Assembly: GCA_965199285.1 (NCBI GenBank)
Contig: OZ240687.1
Coordinates: forward strand, 372,001 to 436,000
Reading direction: 5' to 3'
DNA from: CBDDGJ01 sp965199285
GTDB taxonomy: Bacteria; Pseudomonadota; Alphaproteobacteria; RS24
Length of the DNA: 64,000 nt
Shown: positions 35,125 to 43,506 of the stretch, one piece after another
Layout: each line of letters starts with the position of its first letter
Position numbering within the stretch: position 1 is the first letter of the stretch
Notes under the pieces: generated by a model
What the model was told of the DNA's origin: nothing
Databases searched by the model: none
What the model saw: the letters and a program-made list of their open reading frames with translations, nothing else
Position numbers and translations under genes: made by a program

Positions 35125-35721
35125 TCAATTATAAGGGGGAGACACTTGTAGAAGAACAGTGATGATTTCCTCTTCTAACTGCTCCGGTGTGACAGAGCCT
35201 GCCGGATTATACCACGTATGTAACCAGTTAATCATACCAAAAAATAACATAATACGTGTGCGTAATTTTTCTTTTTTATTCCGATAACTAGGGAAGGCTC
35301 GTACATATGTACTTTCAAAGGCCACGATAATTTGTCTCTCTTTTGAAATAATCTCACGACGTCTTTTGAGGGATAGCTTATCAAGCTCGTAAAGCAAAAC
35401 CTGTTGGCTAGCTTCGGCATCACTATAAAGTTCCAGAATGCTATTTAGTAAGTTACGAAACTCAATGATTGGATCGGTATTTTTAACAGCCGGATTGTTA
35501 ACAGCTTCGACAAGTTCGTCAATATGACCGCGCATCACTTCATAAAGAATTTCCTCTTTATCAGCGAAATAATGATAAAGGAGGGATTTAGAAATTCCTC
35601 CTTTTTCCGCAAGATCAGTCAAAGAAGCACCATCAAACCCCTTATTAGCAATAAGCAACGCGGCGTGCCTTAAAATGGATTTCTTTTTTTCATCATAGTC
35701 GCCAGCTTGAACACGTGACAT
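35125..35721 (-). CDS. TetR-family transcriptional regulator (PaaR-like)
   Basis: 198-residue regulator. The N-terminal helix-turn-helix spans about residues 12-60, with ILRHAALLIANKGFDGAS, LAEKGGISKSLLYHYF and DKEEILYEV as in the TetR family. The C-terminal half is a helical ligand domain. It is the last gene of the paaG-paaZ-paaK-ethD series (57 nt gap), so it probably autoregulates that operon in response to an aryl-acetyl-CoA, as known for PaaR of other bacteria. This ligand is inference from context. Confidence 0.85.
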   Translation of the reverse strand: MSRVQAGDYDEKKKSILRHAALLIANKGFDGASLTDLAEKGGISKSLLYHYFADKEEILYEVMRGHIDELVEAVNNPAVKNTDPIIEFRNLLNSILELYSDAEASQQVLLYELDKLSLKRRREIISKERQIIVAFESTYVRAFPSYRNKKEKLRTRIMLFFGMINWLHTWYNPAGSVTPEQLEEEIITVLLQVSPPYN

Positions 35722-35778
35722 GAGAGTCCCCTTCCCTTCTCACCTCCATAAGCATGTTCTTAGCAAAAATCAAATATC

Positions 35779-36081
35779 CTAATCCATTTTGGAAACAAAC
35801 AGGCTTACCCCGGCTTGCGCAAAATTTGCCAAATCATCACCGGTTGCTTTATTTTCGGGCGAAGCCATGGCCGCATTAAATATTTCCTGGTCAGGGTAAT
35901 ACATTTGCGCGAGCATAAAATAATCTTCTTTTTTGCCGGCAAACACAGCCGATACAAGTGAAATCTCCGTTTTTTCCAGCCCTGGAACCTTGTTAACCAA
36001 TGGCACATGGACATTGTTATAATGATCCAAAAAGGCATCTTTATCTTCAGGTGTTTTGTAAAGTGCGTTTAGAATAATCAT
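35779..36081 (-). CDS. EthD-family protein
   Basis: 100-residue dimeric ferredoxin-like alpha+beta barrel protein. Family features are LNALYKTPEDKDAFLDHYN at the start, the HVPLVNKVPGL segment with the conserved His-x-Pro, and an aromatic strand YFMLAQMYYPD. EthD proteins often accompany aromatic or ether degradation genes and may bind small substrates; catalytic function is not established. It is encoded 11 nt after paaK, within the operon. Confidence 0.82.
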   Translation of the reverse strand: MIILNALYKTPEDKDAFLDHYNNVHVPLVNKVPGLEKTEISLVSAVFAGKKEDYFMLAQMYYPDQEIFNAAMASPENKATGDDLANFAQAGVSLFVSKMD

Positions 36082-36092
36082 AATTTTCTCCT

Positions 36093-37388
36093 TTATTTGT
36101 TGCGTAAATCATAAATGCGTTTTGCTTTTCCAATTGAACGCTCAATTATTTCAGGTTCAACAATGTTAACTTGCACGGAGACACCAATCAATTTTTTAAT
36201 TTGGTCGCGTAACAATGCAGCAGCGTCTTCATTATCAGATTCCCTATTATTCGGGCGCGCCTCAATGAAGAGTGTCAGAATGTCCATCCGGTCAGGTCGC
36301 GTCAGTTCAATATAATAATGCGGACTCAATGCTGGTATTTTCAGCATAATCTCTTCAATTTGTGTCGGAAAAACATTAACTCCGCGAATAATCATCATAT
36401 CGTCATTACGCCCCGAAATACGTTCCATACGCCGCATCACCCGCGCCGTGCCGGGTAGAAGTCGCGTCAAATCACGCGTACGATAGCGAATAATCGGCAT
36501 GCCGCGCTTGGTAAGCGAGGTAAAAACCAGCTCACCCAATTCGCCATCCTCGATTGGCTCCAATGTTTCAGGATTAATCACCTCAGGGTAAAAATGATCC
36601 TCCCAAATAGTTGGACCATCTTTGGTTTCCACACATTCATTGGCAACACCCGGCCCCATGACTTCGGAAAGACCATAAATATCAACCGCATTAATATCGA
36701 AGGCTTTTTCAATTTCCTCCCGCATCTGATTAGACCATGGCTCGGCACCGAAAATACCAATCTGCAAAGCCGTGCTACGCGGGTCAATGCTGCGCTTGTT
36801 AAACTCATCTAAAATCGCCAGCATATAGCTTGGCGTGACCATGATAATTTCCGGTTCAAAATCAAGGATAAGGTCAACCTGCTTTTCCGTCTGTCCTCCG
36901 CTCATAGGAATAACAGTGCAGCCTAGACGTTCAACCCCATAATGGGCGCCAAGCCCGCCCGTAAACAGCCCATAACCATAAGCCACATGCACCTTCATAC
37001 CCGGGCGACCACCGGCGGCACGAATTGAACGCGCCACCACTTCTGCCCATATATCTATATCTTCCCTAGTATAGCCGACAACCGTCGGTTTACCGGTTGT
37101 ACCGGAAGAAGCATGAATCCGCGCAATATTTTCCATCGGCTGCGCAAACATACCGAAAGGATAATTATCACGCAAATCGGTTTTCAAAGTGAAAGGAAAT
37201 TTGCGTAAATCTTCAAGGCAAGTTAAATCATCGGGCGTGACACCATGCTCGTCAAACTTTTGTTTATAAACGGGAGAATTTTCATAGCTATAGGCTAACG
37301 TTTCCTTTAGCCGTTCAAATTGTAAGGCCTGCAAATCTTCATGCGATAGCTGTTCCGCATCGTCCAGCATAGGTATATAAGACGACAT
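36093..37388 (-). CDS. paaK: Phenylacetate--CoA ligase
   Basis: AMP-forming ligase that activates phenylacetate or a related arylacetate with CoA and ATP. The 431-residue protein has the P-loop HASSGTTGKPTVVGYT near residue 91. The AMP motif region is IFGAEPWSNQMREEIEK, followed by DIYGLSEVMGPGVA. The hinge and C-terminal lysine regions are RISGRNDDMMIIRGVNVFP and the final RSIGKAKRI. Length and motifs are those of PaaK rather than the larger benzoate ligases. It lies 4 nt after paaZ. Confidence 0.93.
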   Translation of the reverse strand: MSSYIPMLDDAEQLSHEDLQALQFERLKETLAYSYENSPVYKQKFDEHGVTPDDLTCLEDLRKFPFTLKTDLRDNYPFGMFAQPMENIARIHASSGTTGKPTVVGYTREDIDIWAEVVARSIRAAGGRPGMKVHVAYGYGLFTGGLGAHYGVERLGCTVIPMSGGQTEKQVDLILDFEPEIIMVTPSYMLAILDEFNKRSIDPRSTALQIGIFGAEPWSNQMREEIEKAFDINAVDIYGLSEVMGPGVANECVETKDGPTIWEDHFYPEVINPETLEPIEDGELGELVFTSLTKRGMPIIRYRTRDLTRLLPGTARVMRRMERISGRNDDMMIIRGVNVFPTQIEEIMLKIPALSPHYYIELTRPDRMDILTLFIEARPNNRESDNEDAAALLRDQIKKLIGVSVQVNIVEPEIIERSIGKAKRIYDLRNK

Positions 37389-37392
37389 TCAC

Positions 37393-39429
37393 TTATTCCT
37401 CAATCGCGTTCATCGTTAATAATTCATAAGTGGCTGCTGTTGAGCCATCATCTTTGGTAACCTCTACATCCCATTTCACTTCACCATAATCGGCATTGCG
37501 CTGCTTCTTCGATTTTGCCGTCAGTCGCACCTGTATTATATCGCCTGGTTTGACCGGCGATAGAAAGCGCAAATTATCAAGACCGTAATTAGCAAGAACG
37601 GGTCCCGGTGCAGGATCGACAAATAGTCCAGCCGCAAATGATAAAATTAAATAGCCATGCGCCACGCGTCCACCGAAAAACGGATTGGCCTCTGCGGCTT
37701 CCTGATCCATATGTGCATAAAATGTATCACCCGTGAAATGCGCAAAACGCTCAATATCTTCTAGCGATATTTCACGCGTTGTAGTGATAAGCGTTTTGCC
37801 GAGTTGAAGCTCATTGAAAGAAAAACGGAACGGATGCGCACTTTCACTATCAATGGCTGCGCCTTTTGTCCAGCTATTGGTCGCTGCGGTGAGCATGTCG
37901 GGCGAGCCCTGAATCACACTTCTTTGCATATAATGTTTGATGCCCCGCACGCCGCCCATTTCTTCGCTGCCTCCGGCGCGCCCAGGTCCGCCATGGATAA
38001 GCATAGGCAAGGGCGAACCATGCCCGGTATTATCCTTAATATTATCGCGATTGATAATCGCTATTCGGCCATGAAAAGCCCCCGCCCTGAGAACAAACTC
38101 GCGCGCCAGAGAACCATCATGAGTAAACACCGAAGCAACCAGCGAGCCCAACCCTTTATTGACCAAGCTGACAACATCTTCTATTGACCGATAAGGCATA
38201 AGAGTCGCCACCGGACCAAAAGCTTCTATATTATGGATGGCATTCGCGTCATTTGGGGTATCGCAGCGTAGCAATATTGGTGGTAAAAATGCCCCTGCTT
38301 GCGCATCCGCATCTTGTATTGTTAAATGCTCCCGACCATCATAAACAACCGAAGCCTCTTTTGTCAGTTCTGCCAAATTTGCCAATACATTATCACGTTG
38401 AGATAAGCTCACCAACGCGCCCATTTTTGTTTCTTTTATGTCAGGATTACCAATACTTACCTCATTTAGCTTAGCGATAAGATCGGTTTGCACGGCATTG
38501 ATTGAATGTTCCGGAACAAAAATCCGACGAATAGCTGTGCATTTTTGCCCCGCTTTCGTGATCATCTCAGTTACAATCTCAGAGGTAAAGGCATCAAATT
38601 CTGGATCGCCCTGAGAAATATCGCAACCTAACACAGTCGCATTCAGACTATCCTGTTCAGAAATAAAGCGGATATTTTTTTCTAAAATATTAGGGTGTGA
38701 TTTTAGCTTACCCGCCGTCATCGCAGAACCAGTAAAAGAAATAACATCTTGTTCTTCTAAATAGTCAATAATATTCCCAGTCGACCCAACAATCAGCTGC
38801 AAAGCACCATCGGGGAGTAAGCCTGTATCTATCATAATGCGAACAGCGTGCGCGCACAAATAAGCCGTTGGTGTGGCCGGCTTTACAATAACCGGCATAC
38901 CCGCAATCAAAGCTGGCCCAAGCTTTTCCAACATACCCCATACGGGGAAATTATAAGCATTAATATGCAAGCTTATACCTTTTCGTGAGGTGTAAATATG
39001 CTGCCCCACCCAACTTCCCGAGCGCGATAGCCCCTCAAGATTACCATCCATAATTACATAATCATTAGGCAATTCCTGTCTGGTTTTTGAGGAAATCGAA
39101 TTTAGTGTCATCGCGCCGCCTTCAATATCAATCCAGCCATCGGCACGGGTTGCCCCGGTGAATTTATTGAGCTCGTACAATTCTTCCTTACGTTCATTTA
39201 AAGCGGCCGCAAGATCTTTTACAATATAAGCGCGCTCATGTAGCGTCATCTTTTGCAAAGCAGGCATACCTTGTTCGCGTGCAAAAAGGGCAGCATCTTC
39301 AAAATCGTCTAACGCGCCGATAATTTGTGAAACAATACTACCATCAACAGCGCTTGCAATGTCAACTACGCCTCCTTTGCCTACCCGCCATCGCCCAAGC
39401 GTATAATTCTCTAATTTCTTAATAGCCAT
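37393..39429 (-). CDS. paaZ: Bifunctional oxepin-CoA hydrolase / 3-oxo-5,6-dehydrosuberyl-CoA semialdehyde dehydrogenase
   Basis: Two-domain 678-residue protein of the phenylacetyl-CoA pathway. Residues 1 to about 520 form an aldehyde dehydrogenase with the nucleophilic cysteine in AGQKCTAIRR and SFTGSAMTAG. The C-terminal 150 residues are a MaoC-type (R)-hydratase hotdog with FAHFTGDTFYAHMD and GGRVAHGYLILS. This fusion is diagnostic of PaaZ. It lies between paaG (13 nt) and paaK. The PaaABCDE epoxidase that makes its substrate is absent from the window and must be elsewhere, or another oxygenase supplies a similar substrate. Confidence 0.93.
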   Translation of the reverse strand: MAIKKLENYTLGRWRVGKGGVVDIASAVDGSIVSQIIGALDDFEDAALFAREQGMPALQKMTLHERAYIVKDLAAALNERKEELYELNKFTGATRADGWIDIEGGAMTLNSISSKTRQELPNDYVIMDGNLEGLSRSGSWVGQHIYTSRKGISLHINAYNFPVWGMLEKLGPALIAGMPVIVKPATPTAYLCAHAVRIMIDTGLLPDGALQLIVGSTGNIIDYLEEQDVISFTGSAMTAGKLKSHPNILEKNIRFISEQDSLNATVLGCDISQGDPEFDAFTSEIVTEMITKAGQKCTAIRRIFVPEHSINAVQTDLIAKLNEVSIGNPDIKETKMGALVSLSQRDNVLANLAELTKEASVVYDGREHLTIQDADAQAGAFLPPILLRCDTPNDANAIHNIEAFGPVATLMPYRSIEDVVSLVNKGLGSLVASVFTHDGSLAREFVLRAGAFHGRIAIINRDNIKDNTGHGSPLPMLIHGGPGRAGGSEEMGGVRGIKHYMQRSVIQGSPDMLTAATNSWTKGAAIDSESAHPFRFSFNELQLGKTLITTTREISLEDIERFAHFTGDTFYAHMDQEAAEANPFFGGRVAHGYLILSFAAGLFVDPAPGPVLANYGLDNLRFLSPVKPGDIIQVRLTAKSKKQRNADYGEVKWDVEVTKDDGSTAATYELLTMNAIEE

Positions 39430-39442
39430 AGAAACCTCTTAT

Positions 39443-40231
39443 TTATTTTCCGGTGAAATTTGGCTTGCGCTTTTCAAGAAACGCAGCAACACCTTCCTGA
39501 TAATCAGCAGAAAAACCAAGCTCTCGCATCGTGTCACGCTCGGCATCAAGCTCAGTATCAAAATCATTTGCCCATGCTTCACGAATATGGTTTTTCGTTG
39601 CCGCTAACCCTCTGGTTGGCGCCTTAGAAAATTGCGCAACCATTTCTGTTGCTTCTGCAAGCAAGGCATCATCATCAACCGCACGCCAAATCATTCCCCA
39701 TGCCTCAGCTTGTTCTGCCGAAACCGGTGTGGCGGTGAGTGCAATCGCCATTGCCCGCGCCTGACCGATAAGGCGTGGTAACGCCCATGTACCACCCGTA
39801 TCGGGAATAAGTCCGATATTGGCAAATGATTGGATGAATTTACTTGCTCGTGCGGCAAGCACAATATCACATGCCAGCGCCAGATTAGCGCCTGCCCCAG
39901 CAGCAACACCATTTACCGCGCAAACGACAGGAAAGGGAAGATTCGTAATGCGTCGTACCAGGGGGTTCCAGTAAGTCTCAACTGTAACCCCAAGATCGGT
40001 TGCCTCACCACTAGGAGAAACCGCACGATCGGATAAATCTTGCCCAGCACAAAAGCCACGACCATTACCAGTAATCAATAAGGCGCGGCAATTTTCTTCA
40101 ATCGTCGTAAGTGCCGATTGTATCTCCTCGTGCATTTCCACGGTGAAGCTGTTCATTCGATCAGGTCGGTTCAGACGCAAAATGCCATAACCATCCGTTA
40201 GCTCTAGTTCAATTGTCGAAAAATGAGTCAT
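39443..40231 (-). CDS. paaG: Enoyl-CoA hydratase/isomerase, PaaG-like
   Basis: 262-residue crotonase-family protein, in context the isomerase that converts the 1,2-epoxide of phenylacetyl-CoA to oxepin-CoA. The oxyanion segments are GNGRGFCAGQDLSDR and NGVAAGAGANLALACD. The aspartate typical of PaaG lies in LIPDTGGTWALPRL, and the C-terminus is FLEKRKPNFTGK. It is the first gene of the unit. Upstream is a divergent promoter region with a PaaR-like operator. Confidence 0.9.
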   Translation of the reverse strand: MTHFSTIELELTDGYGILRLNRPDRMNSFTVEMHEEIQSALTTIEENCRALLITGNGRGFCAGQDLSDRAVSPSGEATDLGVTVETYWNPLVRRITNLPFPVVCAVNGVAAGAGANLALACDIVLAARASKFIQSFANIGLIPDTGGTWALPRLIGQARAMAIALTATPVSAEQAEAWGMIWRAVDDDALLAEATEMVAQFSKAPTRGLAATKNHIREAWANDFDTELDAERDTMRELGFSADYQEGVAAFLEKRKPNFTGK

Positions 40232-40275
40232 TCTCCCCCTTATTTATTGATTGATTTGACAATAGCATATAATAT

Positions 40276-40291
40276 AACCGACCAGACAGTC
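40276..40291. promoter_or_regulatory. Candidate PaaR-type operator in the paaG/paaI promoter region
   Basis: AACCGACCAGACAGTC resembles operators of TetR-type aryl-CoA regulators, which contain ACCGACC and its complement; the left half is a good match, the right half degenerate. On the minus strand it falls between TTGACT (40294-40289) and TATATG, spaced by 16 nt, so binding would block the paaG promoter. It also lies 21 nt upstream of the paaI pseudogene start. Confidence 0.4.
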
Positions 40292-40311
40292 AATATAAAA
40301 GAGGGGGAAAT

Positions 40312-40743
40312 ATGACCCCCGATTTAAAAGCGTAAAAAATTACTCAAACGATGAGTGCGGCAGAAACAACCACAAAAGACTGGGGTTGAAATAAATTGAA
40401 GTGGTCTAGCTTGGGCAAAAGCCACACTCACGATTCAAAAGAATATGCTCAACGGGCATGATATGGCGCATGGCGGTATTATTTTTTCGCTTGCCGATAC
40501 GGCTTTTGCCTACGCCTGTAACAGTAGTAACCAACGCGCTGTTGCACAACAGGCATCCATTATATTTATATATTTATGGCTCCTGCATTTAAGGGGGACG
40601 TACTCGTTGCTGAGGCTCGCGAGGAAGAACAACAGGAGCGCAGCGGTGTTTATTCCGTAAAAGTTTCACGTGAGAACGGAGAAACCATCGCTATTTTTAA
40701 TGGCCTAGCCCGCACCATTAAAGGGAAGGTTCTGGAAGATTAG
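40312..40743 (+). pseudogene. paaI: Decayed PaaI-type hydroxyphenylacetyl-CoA thioesterase
   Basis: PaaI is a hotdog thioesterase that removes dead-end CoA esters in the phenylacetate pathway. A ribosome site GAGGGGG precedes ATG 40312, and the reading starts MTPDLKA but then meets a stop. A long recognisable piece follows from about 40414: ATLTIQKNMLNGHDMAHGG and FSLADTAFAYACN are classic PaaI catalytic-loop motifs. The frame is lost again near 40567 and resumes as PAFKGDVLVAEAREEE, VYSVKVSRENGE and LARTIKGKVLED up to the TAG at 40743. At least two frameshifts plus stops make this a pseudogene, divergent from paaG. Confidence 0.82.
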
Positions 40744-40911
40744 ACATGCCCAATCGCTAGAGCAATCCCTTGCTTCACACCAATACATATTGTTGCCAGT
40801 ACCTTGTTACTCGATGTAAGCGATAACTCCAATGCAGCGCTAACAACAATCCGTGCACCCGACATACCCAGTGGATACCTCAGAGCAATCGCACCACCAT
40901 TCGGATTAATA
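40740..40911 (-). pseudogene. 3'-terminal remnant of an acetyl-CoA acyltransferase (PaaJ-like thiolase)
   Basis: About 57 codons of a thiolase C-terminus are left: NPNGGAIALRYPLGMSGAR, then an altered middle and TICIGVKQGIALAIGHV before the stop. The catalytic CxG loop (CIG) is intact but the His motif GHP reads RYP. The rest of the gene upstream is missing. The end overlaps the paaI pseudogene stop on the other strand by 3 nt. It lies 48 nt after the dioxygenase beta stop, at the tail of the long aromatic operon, and is probably a relic of a beta-ketoadipyl-CoA thiolase gene. Confidence 0.78.
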
Positions 40912-40958
40912 TATGGTGCTGTATAAACTAGTAAGTTTACGGGTTGCTCGATAAGTTC

Positions 40959-41459
40959 CTAAAAATAAATTGATGAACTCGGCAAAGACCCATCGCAATT
41001 TATGAGCTCGGCGCGTTTTTGTTTGATACTGAAATCTGCGGTAACTTCCTCAGATAATAAATATTCATAAAAGCCGGCATAAAAAACAGGGGCATTTTTA
41101 CGATATTCCGTCATCAGGAAACGTGCTTTGACGCGTAGTTCATTTTCATTTTCATGCGGCAATAGCACGATATTCGACACTAAATGCGATGAACGCGGAA
41201 ACGGCTGAAGCGAAAAGGCATAACTTGTCTTAAACCGCGCAATCCGTACTTTCATCAGAAGCTGTTCGTCATAAATTAAAGAAATATTCTGAGTTGGATT
41301 TTCCTGTTCCGGCGTGGCTGGTGCCCAATAAACGCCATCCTCGCTAAATAGCGCCTGCCAGTCATCCCATTCGCGTCTGTCGAGAAGCTCAAGCTCTTTA
41401 TAGATAAACTGGCTGACTAGATGATACCTATATAATTCTTCGATTTGCATATCCAACAT
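40959..41459 (-). CDS. Aromatic-ring-hydroxylating dioxygenase, beta subunit
   Basis: Small structural subunit of a Rieske non-heme iron dioxygenase, about 166 residues with an NTF2-like cone fold. The start ATG 41459 is one nucleotide after the alpha stop. Family features are FIYKELELLDRREWDDWQ, DGVYWAPATPEQ and the C-terminal KQKRAELINCDGS, as in BenB/AntB-type subunits. It is the last intact gene of the operon. The partner reductase/ferredoxin gene is not in the window. Confidence 0.9.
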   Translation of the reverse strand: MLDMQIEELYRYHLVSQFIYKELELLDRREWDDWQALFSEDGVYWAPATPEQENPTQNISLIYDEQLLMKVRIARFKTSYAFSLQPFPRSSHLVSNIVLLPHENENELRVKARFLMTEYRKNAPVFYAGFYEYLLSEEVTADFSIKQKRAELINCDGSLPSSSIYF

Positions 41460-41460
41460 A

Positions 41461-42759
41461 TTAGCCCCCCATGTATTTTTTCCAGGCCTTGAACTGATTG
41501 CGGAATGATAAGTCGCTGGAGCCTTTGGCATAAAGATGGTTGTCTCCAATCTCTTCATCCCGCCCCGTATCGCGCTGCATATTCACCCAGTCTTGTGCTT
41601 CGGCAGTTAATCCATTTTGCTGGCGGGCATAAGCCTCTTGATCGTCTGGGCCGACTAGATTTGCCGAAGAGTTTATCAAATTGCAATATAAGACACTACG
41701 CTCCAATAGTTCATCGGGCGCGCCGACCAATCGAAACACCCATGATTCAATAATCGTCTTATCGACGGCGACCGGTTTAATCACCCGCATGGTCTGAATA
41801 GCCCCTTTCAATGTCATGCTCGGATAAAAAACTGAATTATGCCTGTTGACTGAAAAAATATCTTCCATCCGCGCTTTGCCATAGGCTTTTTCCATCAGCT
41901 CATTATATTCCGGCACTTCCGAATAATTAGCGTGAATGCTGGTCTTGCCACCCGAATAACCATGCCCATTAGGAAAAGCATGTAATCCCATTTCATCAAA
42001 ACTGTCATAGCTGCCGGTGAAAGGTGCAATGATTTCAATCGCCGGTGGCACGGTCTCATCATCACCCAGTTCACGCTTAGCGACCACGCGTCCAACCCGG
42101 CTCGAAGATTGATGCACAATCATCGGGTGCATCATATCATTAAGATTTTCAACAAAAAATTTCCAGTTACAATCATGCAAATATTGGAAACTGCCACCGG
42201 TAATTTCGAGCGCCCCTTCGGGTGAACGATCAACCATATTATCAATCGAAGAAGCAACACCACCTAGCCAGTTTTCTAAATCGGGCCCGTTGGCGGCAAG
42301 CGAGGCAAATACAAAACCTCGATAAGTCGCATAACGCGGCACTGGTCGCATATTGACACAAGATGGATCATCGACATCCATTTTCGTATTCTCATAACCC
42401 TGTTCAAGTGGAATACCCACCAACGTGCCATCGAGCTTAAACCGCCATGCATGATAAAGACAACGAAACTCATCAACCTTGCCACTGCCCTCAGTAACCA
42501 GCATCGCCCCCTTATGCGGGCAACGATTAAACAGCACCCGCACCTCACCATCTTCACCACGCACCATAATCACTGGCTGGCGACCCATCGTGGTGGCGTA
42601 ATAATCGCCTGCACCTTTGACCTGACTATCATGGCCGATAAATATCCATGCCTGCCCCCAAATTCGTTCCATTTCCAGTTCAAATATTTGAGGATCGGTG
42701 TAGAGTGAGCGATGCACACGATCATCTTCGATTAACCCATTTATTGAAATATCTTGCAT
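41461..42759 (-). CDS. Aromatic-ring-hydroxylating dioxygenase, alpha subunit
   Basis: Catalytic subunit, 432 residues. The Rieske [2Fe-2S] ligands are Cys80 and His82 (CPHKGA) and Cys100 and His103 (CLYHAW). The mononuclear iron site is in NLNDMMHPMIVHQ, with His211 and His216 and the bridging Asp208. The length and small subunit place it with benzoate/anthranilate-type or IacCD-like two-component dioxygenases. The substrate is not readable. Its operon also encodes indolepyruvate-type oxidoreductase and aminobenzoyl-CoA monooxygenase, so an indole or amino-aryl substrate is plausible. Confidence 0.92.
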   Translation of the reverse strand: MQDISINGLIEDDRVHRSLYTDPQIFELEMERIWGQAWIFIGHDSQVKGAGDYYATTMGRQPVIMVRGEDGEVRVLFNRCPHKGAMLVTEGSGKVDEFRCLYHAWRFKLDGTLVGIPLEQGYENTKMDVDDPSCVNMRPVPRYATYRGFVFASLAANGPDLENWLGGVASSIDNMVDRSPEGALEITGGSFQYLHDCNWKFFVENLNDMMHPMIVHQSSSRVGRVVAKRELGDDETVPPAIEIIAPFTGSYDSFDEMGLHAFPNGHGYSGGKTSIHANYSEVPEYNELMEKAYGKARMEDIFSVNRHNSVFYPSMTLKGAIQTMRVIKPVAVDKTIIESWVFRLVGAPDELLERSVLYCNLINSSANLVGPDDQEAYARQQNGLTAEAQDWVNMQRDTGRDEEIGDNHLYAKGSSDLSFRNQFKAWKKYMGG

Positions 42760-42771
42760 TTTCCTTACCTC

Positions 42772-43506
42772 CTATATTTTTAGAGACCCTATACTTGTGC
42801 CGCCGCACACATATAGAACCTGCCCTGTTATAAAACCTGCCTGTTCTGATAAAAATAAATTAACGGCATGACTCACATCTGCCGCCTGCCCCAAGCGCTG
42901 CATCGGAATGCCACTTTCGATTTGCTTTTTTTGTTCCTCGCCCCCTGTCGCAATTTCATAAAACATATCAGTTTCAATCGGGCCTGGTGCGACGCAATTT
43001 GCGGTGATACCAAAAGGAGCAAGCTCCAGCGACCAACTGCGTAAAAGTCCGAACATGCCGGATTTGGTTGCCGCATAATTACTGCGCGTTGTCATGCCCA
43101 GCGCCCCGCGCGAGGAAATGCCAATGATGCGCCCAAAGCCCACTTCTTTCATATAAGGTAAAGCCGCCTGCGTAAGCTGCATCATACTACCCAGATGAAG
43201 CTGGCTTAGATAGTCTAAATCATCGAGCGTCGCATCTTCGAGTAATGCTGGACGAATAATGCCTGCATTATGCACGATGCGGGTGATAGGATATTGCTGC
43301 ACCAATTCGGCCGCAACTTCACCGCATGCTTGACGATCTGCCAAATCAACCTCGCGAAACAGAAAATTCTTATTGTCGATCTGCGGCGCGCGCCGCGCCA
43401 GCGATATGACAATCTGTCCTGTGGCAGCAATATCCTCGCATATTTTTAAGCCGATACCCGCACTACCGCCGGTGACAATTGTAACCATTGCCTTATCACT
43501 CATCAT
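42772..43506 (-). CDS. Short-chain dehydrogenase/reductase
   Basis: 244-residue classical SDR. The cofactor motif is TGGSAGIG near residue 11 and NAG is in VHNAGII. The catalytic serine is in GISSRGALG and the Tyr/Lys in NYAATKSGMF. The tail RLGQAADVSHAVNLFLS then GQVLYVCGG is standard. It lies directly upstream of the dioxygenase genes, so it may oxidise the cis-diol product (BenD-like) or a beta-hydroxyacyl-CoA. Unlike the fused SDR of this operon, its active site is complete. Confidence 0.87.
   Translation of the reverse strand: MMSDKAMVTIVTGGSAGIGLKICEDIAATGQIVISLARRAPQIDNKNFLFREVDLADRQACGEVAAELVQQYPITRIVHNAGIIRPALLEDATLDDLDYLSQLHLGSMMQLTQAALPYMKEVGFGRIIGISSRGALGMTTRSNYAATKSGMFGLLRSWSLELAPFGITANCVAPGPIETDMFYEIATGGEEQKKQIESGIPMQRLGQAADVSHAVNLFLSEQAGFITGQVLYVCGGTSIGSLKI

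Noticed and set aside
35125..40231. Complete phenylacetate degradation cluster
   Set aside because: Only paaG, paaZ, paaK, an EthD protein and a TetR are intact. The oxygenase genes are missing and paaI and the thiolase are relics.
40312..40743. Frameshifts as sequencing errors
   Set aside because: All of the more than 50 other genes in the window are intact. The lesions cluster in paaI, the thiolase tail, the acylase and the IS, and include missense loss of a catalytic His and gene truncation, which errors would not cause. It cannot be excluded for single sites.
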